From assembly GCF_051622035.1 (NCBI RefSeq), contig NC_135358.1:18448501-18512500 (forward strand): DNA of 64,000 nt, given 5' to 3'. The stretch is from Arctopsyche grandis (taxonomy: Eukaryota > Arthropoda > Insecta > Trichoptera > Hydropsychidae). This document shows positions 12,801 through 31,968 of this stretch, piece by piece. Under the pieces are notes generated by a model. It was not told the origin of the DNA. It saw only the letters and a list, made by a program, of their open reading frames with translations, and made no database searches. Positions within the stretch are counted from its first letter, which is position 1, and each line of letters starts with the position of its first letter. The translations under genes and the position numbers were made by a program.

Positions 12801-13549
12801 ACACGCACTTAATTATAATTTGAATATTGAAATATTAAAATAAATACTAGAACATAAATTTAAATCACCTTTGGAATCTGCGGTGTTTCCAGCTGGATGG
12901 CTTTGGTTACGTTTACTTTGGCATTCGGCGGAGGTTGAGGGGGTAATTTAACTGCGGGAATGGGGACATCAACGGACTTTGGTTTAGCCTCGACAACCGA
13001 AGAAGTCGGATGACTGGACGCTAGTTCAAGATTACCATTCAATACCAACGAGCAGAGAGCCTCCGGTTTGCCGTTCACAGAGTAGCAGATGTGCTGGCAG
13101 AGGGTCTGATTCTCCAAAGCCGAAGCCAGAGCACTGACGTAGGGGCGAGTGTGCGAGTATTTGGAATGACTATTAACGAGGGCAAAATGTAACGAGCCGT
13201 TCCCCGAAACGCAAGCCTCGCTGGTAGAAGGCAACTTAAAGATGTCTTCGAACTTGGCTTCCTTTTCACACCACCTGAGAGCCATGTCGTAAAACGCGAA
13301 ACAGACCAGAGGCAGCTCTGCCATTTTGTCGTCCCTGATAGGCAACAATACCGGCAAATTGCAAGGCCAGAGCAGTTCCATGTTGTGGTATGAGTCATTC
13401 ATGCCGCAACGCTCGAGGCCCATGTCGCCCTTCATCGACTCGTACGAAGACATCGAAGGTTGGGTGAGGTGAGTGGTGCTGGCGGGGAAGACTCCTCCAC
13501 ACCACCACATCAGCACCAGTGCCACCAAAATAGAAATGCGCACCCACAT
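9814..13549 (-). CDS. TGN38/TGOLN2- and KCT2-like type I membrane protein, 5 coding exons
   Basis: Exons in transcript order: 13549-12869, 10980-10698, 10612-10523, 10213-10044, 9966-9814; phase is kept and the product is 458 aa. The reading frame extends upstream only with non-ATG codons, so I chose ATG 13549 (MWVRISILV), which opens a signal peptide. Exon 1 encodes a cysteine-rich lumenal part with NDS, NGS and NQT glycosylation sites and a proline-rich end; exons 2-3 are acidic and low in complexity. Exon 4 has a transmembrane helix (about residues 385-403) ending in YHNKNK, and exon 5 gives VLGLLVEGRR and YRKLD (YRKL at 434-437), matching the HNKRK...EGKRSK...YQRLD layout of TGOLN2 tails. 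Known role of that tail: AP-binding signal for cycling between trans-Golgi network, endosome and plasma membrane. Homology of the lumenal part is not recognisable. Intron 1 holds a LINE fragment. The exon 3 donor (G|GTTGTT) is weak. Confidence 0.78.
11515..12137 (+). pseudogene. LINE reverse transcriptase C-terminal fragment in intron 1 of the TGN38-like gene
   Basis: Frames in sequence read SNEDEMAELLHRIEIESKHL (palm after YADD), then IALYGFQTWTVTKDRKEHVR, RRILLYFGHIARNNVESLEK and EGRRARGRSHVRWLDQIKEL, the conserved C-terminal end of insect non-LTR elements. Shifts between frames show it is inactive. It lies antisense to the host gene. Confidence 0.8.
12480..12751 (+). other. Unidentified coding-like island in an intron
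   Basis: A 272-bp stretch with higher GC than its surroundings is open on + (from 12503, ending AKIS then stop at 12749-12751) and on -. The + frame contains MVIPFGLPPSDQKKATKQLL. I recognise no family. It may be a captured exon or an old transposon piece; the + frame is antisense to the host gene. Confidence 0.25.
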
Positions 13550-13720
13550 CGCAACACTCGTATTCAACGCAGTGTACGACCAGCTATACCACCATTCGAC
13601 ACTCGACGCTCACACCTCGCACCTCGCACTTCCTCTCCCCACTGAGTCGACGTACCAACGGACTGCGCGCGGGGTTCTCCCTTTGACAGCTCGATTTTTG
13701 GCCATAGCAATGCACGTGGC
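13550..13720 (-). promoter_or_regulatory. GC-richer 5' region of the TGN38-like gene
   Basis: Immediately upstream of the ATG (reading leftward), base composition rises sharply compared with the flanks, with CGCGCGCAG and GTCGACTCAGTGG (an initiator-like TCAGT). This fits 5' UTR plus core promoter; the exact start site cannot be read. Confidence 0.35.
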
Positions 13721-13768
13721 CACCAAACTACGATATTTATATTTCAGGGGTTTCGGTATTCTTATGAA

Positions 13769-13890
13769 CTAGTGTTGTGCCTATAGATTCCCATACATCT
13801 ATGGTTGTTCAACGGGTGGTTTCACAGAGGAATTTATACAAGAATTAAAATAAAGTTATTTTATTTTAATTTTATTTATTACATCAATTA
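13769..13890 (-). mobile_element. Second Helitron-like family, 3' end
   Basis: On the minus strand the segment ends ...ACAACACTAG with T following. It shares ACGGGTGGTTT and TTAAAATAAAGTTA with 26115-26215 at similar spacing. Only the 3' part is recognisable. Confidence 0.45.
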
Positions 13891-14191
13891 ATCATACACA
13901 CTCGCCTAACAGATTGCTCGATTGCTCCAAAGTGACGAGTGTGCTAAACAGATTAAGACTCAAGATGTATTTGATACATAAATCGAAACCCGGTCTCCGT
14001 GACGAGACAGAATGTTAAATTACAGAAAACGCAAATATCGGAAGGCAAAGATCGAAAATTGAAAGATCTTAAGTGGAAAGATCAAAAAAAAAATGGTGCA
14101 TGGTAAACGGTACATACTCACTTAATTTGCGCGAGCAGGATACAACAGGAACAGGAGGAACAGGCTTTTCCTCCCGTATTAATGTGCGCGC

Positions 14192-15097
14192 TGTTACGTC
14201 TACATAAGTCTTTATTTGTTTTATGTTAGCTGTATTCTATTCCCACGACCTTTAAATCAATCTGCGAGACGAATTATGTTTCCCCCAAAAATATCAAAGC
14301 CTTTCTTAAGCCTGCACAACAAATTTCGTGCATCTACTCAGCCATTTCTCGATACATTCAAGACACATATGTTAACACTAAAAATATTGTTTTTCAATTA
14401 ACTTTATCGCTTTTCTGCATTATTCCCACGACTCTTAATCCGCACAACGAATTGTGTGAAATCTACCCTCAAGGGATACATATGCAAACACTAAAAATAT
14501 TATCTTTAATTAGTTTACCAGCATTTTTCACACGACTCGACTCGAATCGTATTCCCTCAAAAACCCTTTTAAAGCTGTGTAGCTAATTGTGTAACTAATT
14601 GTGTGTAAACCATTTCTCGATACACTCAAGGGTCAAAGTATTAAAGTCTTAAGATATTGTTTTAACGACTCGAGTTCCCCCTAAAAATATTATTTTCACA
14701 CGAACTATGATTGGTCCAAATTGTTACCTTTATTAAATATATACTGATGTAAAACATATGGAAGATCACTTGCGATCGAACCGTCTAACTTACTCATAAC
14801 TTGCGATCAAACACTCTAACTGATCACTTGCGATCGAACCGTCTCACTTGCGATCGAACCGTCTGACTTACAATTGAACCGTCTAACTAGTGACTCGCGA
14901 TTAGACGACTTAACTAGTAACCACTAACTAGTAACGTGTAATACAAACTAATCTCGTGTATACTTACTACTATTAAAGAAGATAATTATGTTATAAAATA
15001 AAGTGAGTTTTATTTACGGAGTAGCGTTCCGCAAAAACGCTTGGTGGCAGCGGAAATATTAATAACAACAAAATACACATCACCCACGAATACAACA
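14192..15097 (+). mobile_element. Solo-LTR-like insertion
   Basis: Begins TGTTACG and ends CAACA, with GCGCGC on both sides (14186-14191, 15098-15103) as a 6-bp duplication. Near the end it has AATAAAGTGAGTTTTATTTA, a polyadenylation-like signal, and TGGTGGCAGCGG, which looks like a primer-binding site and would instead suggest an LTR end near 15045. It has no coding region. Confidence 0.5.
14766..14930 (+). repeat. Degenerate tandem repeat, CACTTGCGATCGAACCGTCT units
   Basis: At least five diverged units of about 20-32 bases, each with TTGCGATCGAACCGTCTAAC or a variant, inside the LTR-like insertion. A looser repeat of about 120 bp (ATACATATG...AACACTAAAAATATT) precedes it at 14290-14690. 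Confidence 0.7.
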
Positions 15098-15297
15098 GCG
15101 CGCAGAATACGGGAGGAAAAGCATGTTCCTGTTGTATCCTGCTCGCGCAAATTAAGTGAGTATATACGTATATAAGATCTTTCGATTTTCGATCTTTGCC
15201 TTCCGATATTTGTGTTTTCTGTAATTTAACATTCTGTCTCGTCACGTAGACCCATCGAAACCATACGTTACATCTATGGTCAGACATTGTAAACATC

Positions 15298-16250
15298 CAT
15301 GGGCGCCCGCAGGGGGGGGGGCAAGGGGGGACACTTGCCCCCCCTGGATTGATTGAAAATAGTCAAATAATGTTACTTTTATTTGAAATCACTTCGTGTG
15401 ACTTAAAGTAACGTTAACTCCTGTTTGTAAAAACCGGAAAACGGATGCTGTTGCTTGTTCATCTGCAGTAGCAACGCTATCACTAGAACCAGACCTTGAC
15501 AAGCTTGAAAGTGGAGATACTAGGTTAACCTATGACATTCGACTCTATGTAAAATTTACTACGAATATTCCAATCGATCTTAAGCTTAAGTATCGTTTGC
15601 TAACTGATCCATACAAGCCTCACCCGTCATATGATTTTGAAGGCGACATGTCAGGAAGTAGAAAACGTCGTTTCAGGGAATCTTGGCTAACCCAGTATAC
15701 TCCATGGTTATCATATTCATCTAGGTTAAAAGGTGCTTTTTGCATTTTATGTGTTTTATTTCCGCAACCAGTTCAAAGAGTAATTCAAGGTGCCTTCATT
15801 ACTACTCCTTGTACAAAGTACAAAGATTTTAATGAATGTGCCAGAAACCATACCAGTTCAGCATGGCATCGTGGGTCTCAACAAGATGCTGAACACTTCG
15901 CGTCAACCATTAGAGATCCAAATAAGGATATTATTTGGATATCCTTATTTGGAATATAACATAAGAATCTTAACAATCTTATTTTGCGGAACAAATTATT
16001 GGGCAATTCGTGGGAAAGATAGCACCAAAGGAAATGTCGAACAACTTAATGCGTATCGAATTGAGGGAGGAGACAGTATTTAAAAAAAAACATTTTGATA
16101 CAGCTGCTGGAAATGCACGTTACACATCACACCGAACGAATGGTAGCGATAACAGACGACTTAAGTTCTTGTTTTAAAGAATAAATTTTATTTTAAATTT
16201 ATGTTGTAATATTTATTCCCCCCTTAGAAAATTTTCTGCGGGCGCCCATG
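15298..16250 (+). mobile_element. Internally deleted hAT (ZMYM1-like) element
   Basis: 15-bp perfect terminal inverted repeats CATGGGCGCCCGCAG / CTGCGGGCGCCCATG. Flanks TAAACATC (15290-15297) and CAAACATC (16251-16258) make an 8-bp duplication with one mismatch. Coding remnant inside covers only the N-terminal zinc-finger region. Confidence 0.85.
15597..15955 (+). pseudogene. hAT transposase N-terminal TTF-type zinc finger remnant
   Basis: Frame from 15597 reads RFRESWLTQYTPWLSYSSRL then KGAFCILCVLFPQP and FNECARNHTSSAWHRGSQQD, matching the FxxxWL...PWL.YS...GAFC..CVLF layout of ZMYM1-like transposases. The metal-binding C..C and trailing H are visible. The DDE catalytic and dimerisation regions are missing, so it cannot be active. 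Confidence 0.75.
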
Positions 16251-16399
16251 CAAACATCGTATAAAATAGGTCAATAAACATCGTATACAATACGCAATAA
16301 CATTTTTCATGTAGCAATACGAATTTTTATACAATAAACATCCACAGAGTATCTACAGAGAGAAACCTGGGATATAACACAATAGCTCAAGATGTCGCG

Positions 16400-16592
16400 A
16401 GAGAAATGGGGAGAGAAAGCCAATTTTGCGGAAACCGTTTCAATGAAAATCATAAAAATTGGCAAACTCTGATAAAAAACAATCGAACTGGTTATAAACT
16501 AAGGTCTGGCCAGCAGCAACCAGTGTGACTCGAACTCAAAACCACACTGACCATATCCAGACATGCTAACCACTAGTCCATGCTGCTGGTTA
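16400..16592 (-). repeat. tRNA-derived SINE, copy 1
   Basis: The minus strand has an A-box-like TGGACTAGTGGTTAGCATG and a B-box-like GAGTTCGAGTCAC, then GCTGCTGGCCAGACCTTAG and the shared tail AGAGTTTGCCAATTTTTATG. Confidence 0.75.
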
Positions 16593-16611
16593 TTTTATTT
16601 TACATAGATAT

Positions 16612-16985
16612 ATACTAAATAGACCCTAATGCGCCTTCCTAGACAATAATTACAAAAATTGTAGCATTTTTATTACATAAACCGCTGTATTTCGAGAGAA
16701 ATTAAAAATTAATAAATTAATCTATAGAAACATCTATGGATTTAGACTTGTACATACATTTTTACATATTGTGCATAAATCGAATTCAGATATTTATGAT
16801 ATAGCGGGTAGGATGATTTTTGCGAATTTAATGGAGGGACCGTTTCAACAATGAAATCAGATAAATTGGCAAACTCTGATAAGAAACGATCGACTTGGAG
16901 TCACAAATATCCAAGTTTGACCAGCAGTATTAAAGATTAGCCCGGGATCGAACCCAGCCGTACTTCTGGCTGGCTTATATGCTAT
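16612..16985 (-). repeat. tRNA-derived SINE copy 2 plus adjoining repeat
   Basis: Minus strand GGGTTCGATCCCGGGC is a good B box; ACTCCAAGTCGATCGTTTCT and TCAGAGTTTGCCAATTTATC follow. The 16612-16880 part also matches 53745-53960 (AATGCGCCTTC...GTAGCATTTTTATTACATAA), so the repeat unit is longer than the SINE body. Confidence 0.7.
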
Positions 16986-17142
16986 ATATAAATATAATAT
17001 AATGTAAGCTAATTTATAGGCACGCACGCGCACGTATTATTAATCGTAAAAAGTTGAGTGCGCGCATTACACGCTCACCGATCCAACCAGTTCGAAATGA
17101 TGAATGAATGTGTGTGTGGTTTTGTGGATATGTGTATGTATC

Positions 17143-17757
<615 letters not shown>

Positions 17758-17975
17758 AATCTATAATTTGGAAAGAGACTTTGTATGTAAATATCCTTGG
17801 TCGTCGTCGTCGTCGTCTTCGTCGTCTTCGTCGTCTTCGTCCGTAGATCGGTGACGTCATCGAACACGTGATTCGATTTTTTTTTTTTTTCGATCCATGG
17901 GCGCCGATTTTTTTTTTCGTTTCAATGGATTCACCCCCGCGGGGGCGCAAGGCGAGTAGCTTCATGGGGCCCCGC

Positions 17976-19270
17976 CAGGGGCGCCACAAGGGGCGCAGCC
18001 CCGTGGGGCTCAAAAGGGGGCGCCACAAGGGGCGCAGCCCCGTGGGGCCCCGAAGGGGGCCCGGGGGGCCCAGCCTCATGGGGCGCAGCCCCATGGGGCT
18101 CAAAAGGGGGTGCCACAAGGGGCGCAGCCCCGTGAAGCCCCGAAGGGGGCGCGGGGGGCCCAGCCTCATGGGGCTCAAAAGGGGGCGCCACAAGGGGCGC
18201 AGCCCCGTGGGGCCCAGCCTCATGGGGCGCAGCCCCATGAGGTTCAAAAGGGGGCGCCACAAGGGGCGCAGCCCCGTGGGGCCCCGAAGGGGGCCCGGGG
18301 GGCCCAGCCTCATGGGGCGCAGCCCCATGGGGCTCAAAAGGGGGCGCCACAAGGGGCGCAGCCCCGTGGGGCCCCGAAGGGGGCCCGGGGGGCCCAGCCT
18401 CATGGGGCGCAGCCCCATGGGGCTCAAAAGGGGGTGCCACAAGGGGCGCAGCCCCGTGAAGCCCCGAAGGGGGCGCGGGGGGCCCAGCCTCATGGGGCGC
18501 AGCCCCATGGGGCTCAAAAGAGGGCGCCACAAGGGGCGCAGCCCCGTGGGGCCCCGAAGGGGGCCCGGGGGGCCCAGCCTCATGGGGCGCAGCCCCATGA
18601 GGCTCAAAAGGGGGCGCCACAAGGGGCGCAGCCCCGTGGGGTCCCGAAGGGGGCCCGGGGGGCCCAGCCTCATGGGGCGCAGCCCCATGGGGCTCAAAAG
18701 GGGGCGCCACAAGGGGCGCAGCCCCGTGGGGCCCCGAAGGGGGCCCGGGGGGCCCAGCCTCATGGGGCGCAGCCCCATGGGGCTCAAAAGGGGGTGCCAC
18801 AAGGGGCGCAGCCCCGTGAAGCCCCGAAGGGGGCGCGGGGGGCCCAGCCTCATGGGGCGCAGCCCCATGGGGCTCAAAAGGGGGCGCCACAAGGGGCGCA
18901 GCCCCGTGGGGCCCCAGCCTCATGGGGCGCAGCCCCATGAGGCTCAAAAGGGGGCGCCACAAGGGGCGCAGCCCCGTGGGGCCCCGAAGGGGGCCCGGGG
19001 GGCCCAGCCTCATGGGGCGCAGCCCCATGGGGCTCAAAAGGGGGCGCCACAAGGGGCGCAGCCCCGTGGGGCCCCGAAGGGGGCCCGGGGGGCCCAGCCT
19101 CATGGGGCGCAGCCCCATGGGGCTCAAAAGGGGGCGCCACAAGGGGCGCAGCCCCGTGGGGCCCAGCCTCATGGGGCGCAGCCCCATGGGGCTCAAAAGG
19201 GGGCGCCACAAGGGGCGCAGCCCCGTGGGGCCCCGAAGGGGGCCCGGGGGGCCCAGCCTCATGGGGCGCA
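17976..19270 (+). repeat. 90-bp GC-rich tandem array (block A), copy 1
   Basis: About 14 units, some shortened, of a 90-bp repeat that contains GGGGCGCAGCCCCATGGGGC and CAAAAGGGGGCGCCACAAGG. Units repeat exactly every 90 bp for example at 18303 and 18393. Because 90 is a multiple of three, long frames stay open on both strands. Confidence 0.95.
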
Positions 19271-20256
19271 AGCCCTAATAGGCATTAACTAAGGGGGGCG
19301 AAGCCCTAGACGGCAATTAATCATGGGGGCGCGGAGGGGCGAAGCCCTAAAAGGCAACTGATCATGGGGGCGAAGCCTTAGACGGCATTTAATCATGGGG
19401 GCGCGGAGGGGCGAAGCCCTAAAAGGCATTAACTAAGGGGGGCGAAGCCCTAAACGGCAATTAATCTTGGGGGCGCGGGGGGCGAAGCCCTAAAAGGCAA
19501 CTGATCATGGGGGCGAAGCCTTAGACGGCATTTAATCATGGGGGCGCGGAGGGGCGAAGCCCTAAAAGGCATTAACTAAGGGGGGCGAAGCCCTAAACGG
19601 CAATTAATCTTGGGGGCGCGGGGGGCGAAGCCCTAAAAGGCAACTGATCATGGGAGCGAAGCCTTAGACGGCATTTAATCATGGGGGCGCGGAGGGGCGA
19701 AGCCCTAAAAGGCATTAACTAAGGGGGGCGAAGCCCTAAACGGCAATTAATCTTGGGGGCGCGGGGGGCGAAGCCCTAAAAGGCATTAACTAAGGGGGGC
19801 GAAGCCCTAGACGGCATTTAATCATGGGGGTGCGGAGGGGCGAAGCCCTAAAAGGCATTAACTAAGGGGGGCGAAGCCCTAAACGGCAATTAATCTTGGG
19901 GGCGCGGGGGGCGAAGCCCTAAAAGGCAACTGATCATGGGGGCGAAGCCTTAGACGGCATTTAATCATGGGGGCGCGGAGGGGCGAAGCCCTAAAAGGCA
20001 TTAACTAAGGGGGGCGAAGCCCTAAACGGCAATTAATCTTGGGGGCGCGGGGGGCGAAGCCCTAAAAGGCATTAACTAAGGGGGGCGAAGCCCTAGACGG
20101 CATTTAATCATGGGGGTGCGGAGGGGCGAAGCCCTAAAAGGCATTAACTAAGGGGGGCGAAGCCCTAAACGGCAATTGCTCATGGGGCGTGGAGGGGCGA
20201 AGCCCTAGAAGGCAAAGGCTCAGGGGGGCGCCGAGGGCGAAGCCCTAGAAGGCAAA
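19271..20256 (+). repeat. GGGGCGAAGCCCTAAAAGGC tandem array (block B), copy 1
   Basis: Roughly 35-75-bp variants alternating GCATTAACTAAGGGGGGCGA, GGCAATTAATCTTGGGGGCG and GGCAACTGATCATGGGGGCG, arranged in a higher-order repeat of a few hundred bases (the same three-part order recurs at 19414, 19565, 19704). Confidence 0.9.
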
Positions 20257-20688
20257 AAAAAATTTTGATTTTTTTTTTTGATTTTTTAAAAAATTTTTTT
20301 TTAATTTTTTTTTTATTTTTTTTTTATTTTTTTTTTTAATTTTTTTTTTTGATTTTTTTTTTATTTTTTTTTTTAATTTTTAAATTTTTTTTTAATTTTT
20401 TTTTTTTTTTAATTAAATTAGCTTAGTCATGTTTAAGCGGTTTATATTATAAACACTGAGCGAAGCCGGGTAATACAGCTAGTCTAATCTATAATTTGGA
20501 AAGAGACTTTGTATGTATCCTTGGTCGTCGTCTTCTTCGTCGTCTTCTTCGTCGTCCGTAGATCGGTGACGTCATCGAACACGTGATTCGTTTTTTTTTT
20601 TTTCGATCCATGGGCGCCGATTTGTTTTTTTCGATTCAATGGATTCACCCCCGCGGGGGCGCAAGGCGAGTAGTTTCATGGGGCCCCG

Positions 20689-21551
20689 CCAGGGGCGCCA
20701 CAAGGGGCGCAGCCCCGTGGGGCCCCGAAGGGGGCCCGGGGGGCCCAGCCTCATGGAGCGCAGCCCCATGGGGCTCAAAAGGGGGCGCCACGAGGGGCGC
20801 AGCCCCGTGGGGCCCCGGGGGGGCCCAGCCTCATGGGGCGCAGCCCTATGGGGCTCAAAAGGGGGCGCCACAAGGGGCGCAGCCCCGTGGGGCCCCGAAA
20901 GGGGCCCGGGGGGCCCAGCCTCATGGGGCGCAGCCCCATGGGGCTCAAAAGGGGGCGCCACGAGGGGCGCAGCCCCGTGGGGCCCCGGGGGGGCCCAGCC
21001 TCATGGGGCGCAGCCCCATGGGGCTCAAAAGGGGGCGCCACAAGGGGCGCAGCCCCGTGGGGCCCCGTGGGGCCCCGAAAGGGGCCCGGGGGGCCCAGCC
21101 TCATGGGGCGCAGCCCCATGGGGCTCAAAAGGGGGCGCCACAAGGGACGCAGCCCCGTGGGGCCCCGAAGGGGGCCCGGGGGGCCCAGCCTCATGGGGCG
21201 CAGCCCCATGGGGCTCAAAAGGGGGCGCCACGAGGGGCGCAGCCCCGTGGGGCCCCGGGGGGGCCCAGCCTCATGGGGCGCAGCCCCATGGGGCTCAAAA
21301 GGGGGCGCCACATGGGGCGCAGCCCCGTGGGGCCCCGAAGGGGGCCCGGGGGGCCCAGCCTCATGGGGCGCAGCCCCATGGGGCTCAAAAGGGGGTGCCA
21401 CAAGGGGCGCAGCCCCGTGGGGCCCCGAATGGGGGCCCGGGGGGCCCAGCCTCATGGGGCGCAGCCCCATGGGGCTCAAAAGGGGGCGCCACAAGGGGCG
21501 CAGCCCCGTGGGGCCCCGAAGGGGGCCCGGGGGGCCCAGCCTCATGGGGCG
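20689..21551 (+). repeat. 90-bp GC-rich tandem array (block A), copy 2
   Basis: About 10 units, several of 75-81 bp where part of CCCCGAAGGGGGCCCGG is lost (for example CCCCGGGGGGGCCCAGCC at 20813). The unit sequence is the same as in copy 1. Confidence 0.93.
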
Positions 21552-22108
21552 CAAGCCCTAATAGGCATTAACTAAGGGGGGCGAAGCCCTAGACGGCAAT
21601 TAATCATGGGGGCGCGGAGGGGCGAAGCCCTAAAAGGCAACTGATCATGGGGGCGAAGCCTTAGACGGCATTTAATCGTGGGGGCGCGGAGGGGCGAAGC
21701 CCTAAAAGGCATTAACTAAGGGGGGCGAAGCCCTAAACGGCAATTAATCTTGGGGGCGCGGGGGGCGAAGCCCTAAAAGGCATTAACTAGGGGGGGCGAA
21801 GCCCTAGACGGCATTTAATCATGGGGGTGCGGAGGGGCGAAGCCCTAAAAGGCATTAACTAAGGGGGGCGAAGCCCGAAACGGCAATTAATCTTGGGGGC
21901 GCGGGGGGCGAAGCCCTAAAAGGCATTAACTAAGGGGGGCGAAGCCCTAGACGGCTTTGAATCATGGGGGCGCGGAGGGGCGAAGCCCTAAAAGGCAACT
22001 GATCATGGGGGCGAAGCCCTAAACGGCAATTGCTCATGGGGCGTGGAGGGGCGAAGCCCTAGAAGGCAAAGGCTCAGGGGGGCGCCGAGGGCGAAGCCCT
22101 AGAAGGCA
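21552..22108 (+). repeat. Block B tandem array, copy 2
   Basis: Same GGCGAAGCCCTA-centred units as 19271-20256, ending with GGGGCGCCGAGGGCGAAGCC before the T-rich block. Confidence 0.9.
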
Positions 22109-22339
22109 AAAAAAAAATTTGATTTTTTTTTTTTTGATTTTTTTTAATTTTTTTTTTGATTTTTTTTTTGATTTTTTTTTTTGATTTTTTTTTATTTTTT
22201 TTTTATTTTTTTTTAAATTTTTTTTTTAAATTTTTTTTTTTAATTTTTAAATTTTTTTTTTTTTTTTAATTAAATTAGCTTAGTCATGTTTAAGCGGTTT
22301 ATATTATAAACACTGAGCGAAGCCGGGTAATACAGCTAG

Positions 22340-22854
22340 TATATATATATATATAATAATACGCAGGTAGGATCCAAGCTAATAAAATGCATTGAATAAT
22401 ATATGTATTGATTTATTTTAGAATAAAACAATATCTTTATACTACGGACACTAAGAAAACTTTCCATATTATACAATTTTATTTGTAGATTTTATTTTAT
22501 TTTACATTTTTATTTTTCATGTAAACAAATTTTTCAATTGTATCTTTATTGGTCTTTATGAAATTTTTTGTTTCATCGACGATTATAACCACATATAATT
22601 CAAGTTACGAAAAACGTTAGGCGCAAATTCAAAGTCATAAATACATTTATTCAACAATCTTATTTTAATTGATATATATTTTTTATAATTAATTTCATTC
22701 TTGCCTGAAATTAATATGTACATATTTTGCTCAAATCAAAATAAATCCTTGCACTACTGCATAAATTCGGTTGTTTTTGTAAAAACCCCATTTTTTTCTC
22801 AGTTATATTTCCTCACATTATTCTAAACACAAATTAATATATTTAATACTTTTT
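22340..22854. other. AT-rich 3' flank of the guanylyl cyclase gene
   Basis: The short continuation of the (TA)n tract is followed by AT-rich DNA. Minus-strand AATAAA (complement at 22646-22651) could end the cyclase transcript. No other feature seen. Confidence 0.4.
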
Positions 22855-30953
<8,099 letters not shown>

Positions 30954-30988
30954 GGTAATCTTTTATGATGATCAACTCCTTATTATAC

Positions 30989-31751
30989 CTAAAAAGATAT
31001 ATTATATATACACACATATACATAAGTATATTTGCAAATGTTTAATTGATATTAAAAAGAATATATTCTGAACGAATGAGACACTTAATCATTTTTTTTG
31101 CTTTTAAAAAAATAATCTTAATACATTTATGCGATGGTACAGATGTCAACATACTATTTCACGTAGATATTGTTTTTTTTAATTTAATATAAAAGATTAA
31201 TCTTTGAAATACCGATGATATATAAAATTTATAAAAAAGATTATAAAAAACATCTTACAAATTATTTAGTTCTGGGATGGGTCTTTAACATGCGGCCTAC
31301 TGTCGAGGAGTACACAAGGCGAATGAACAAGTGTTGCCTTTAGGTGGTGGTGGACCTTGGACATGCTCCGAACGTTGATGGGTGGGTAAGTGGGTGGGGC
31401 AGGGTGGTAGAGATACGCTATTGCTGAACAAACTCCACTACCGAGTAAGCTATGATATTTCAGCTAAGCTATTTTTGAGAAAATTACCATGTAAAGTGCT
31501 TGGGAATATCGTACAAATCATTGAATATTATTTCAAATGCGTAATTGATAATACATACATATGTTATTTAAGAACTACACATAAAATACTAGCCTGTACA
31601 TAAACTGCAATATATGTTTTATTAATATGTCATATACATACATATGTATACCCATCTAATATACAACATTATTTTAATATACCATGTTTTTGTTGTAATT
31701 TTAAATACGTACATACGTGTAATATTCACATACATATGTACATATGTATAT
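30989..31751. other. Upstream flank of cyclase exon 1
   Basis: Starts with the intron acceptor for the exon that carries the ATG. A GC-richer patch at 31265-31445 (GGGTGGGGCAGGGTGG) could hold an upstream noncoding exon or promoter; nothing decides it. Confidence 0.3.
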
Positions 31752-31968
31752 GACCGGTCTCCATGACGAGCCGGAATGTTAAATTACCGAAAACGCAAAT
31801 ATCGGAAGGCTAAGATCGAACATCGAAAGATCTTAAGTCGAAAGATCAAAAAAAAAGGGTGCATGGTAAACGGTACATACTCAATTAATTTGCGCGAGCA
31901 GGATACAACAGGAACAAGAGGAACAGGCTTTTTCTCCCGTATTAATGTGCGCGCGCAGAATTTTCTTG
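31752..31968 (+). mobile_element. Long-TIR (9-bp TSD family) element, left arm only
   Basis: From CCGGTCTCCATGACGAGCC to the central GTGCGCGCGCAG, colinear with 13991-14191. The right arm is absent. Confidence 0.75.

Larger units (their letters stand above)
13991..15253. mobile_element. Long-TIR (Mutator-like or foldback) element with 9-bp target duplication
   Basis: The left arm (13991-14191) and the right arm (15098-15253) are inverted copies: CGGTCTCCGTGACGAGACAG at one end and CTGTCTCGTCACGTAGACCC at the other. ATCGAAACC occurs at 13982-13990 and 15254-15262, a perfect 9-bp target duplication. No transposase is inside; the centre is occupied by an LTR-like insertion. The superfamily is inferred from duplication length and TIR length only. 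Confidence 0.8.
20483..22339 (+). mobile_element. Helitron/HINE-like element, large copy 2 of the dimer
   Basis: Begins TCTAATCTATAATTTGGAAA directly after the CTAG of copy 1 and ends CTAG at 22336-22339 before TATATA. The internal order equals that of copy 1, with shorter arrays: (GTC)-type run 20525-20555, TGACGTCA and CACGTG, 90-bp array, block B array, T-rich block, 3' end. Confidence 0.88.

Noticed and set aside
12860-13567. Start of the TGN38-like protein at 13567
   Set aside because: That codon is TTG; the first ATG in frame is at 13549 and opens directly into a signal peptide.
17868-19292. Frames of 474 aa (+) and 446 aa (-) rich in Pro, Gly, Arg, Ala
   Set aside because: They lie wholly in the 90-bp tandem array. 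A unit length divisible by three and lack of TA-rich codons keep several frames open at once on both strands; there is no start context, intron or domain.
19271-20256. CRISPR-like appearance of regularly spaced GGCGAAGCCCTA repeats
   Set aside because: The spacers repeat too, units are head-to-tail satellite, the host is a eukaryote and no cas genes exist.
20583-21575. Frames of 242-330 aa in the second 90-bp array
   Set aside because: Same artefact as in the first array.
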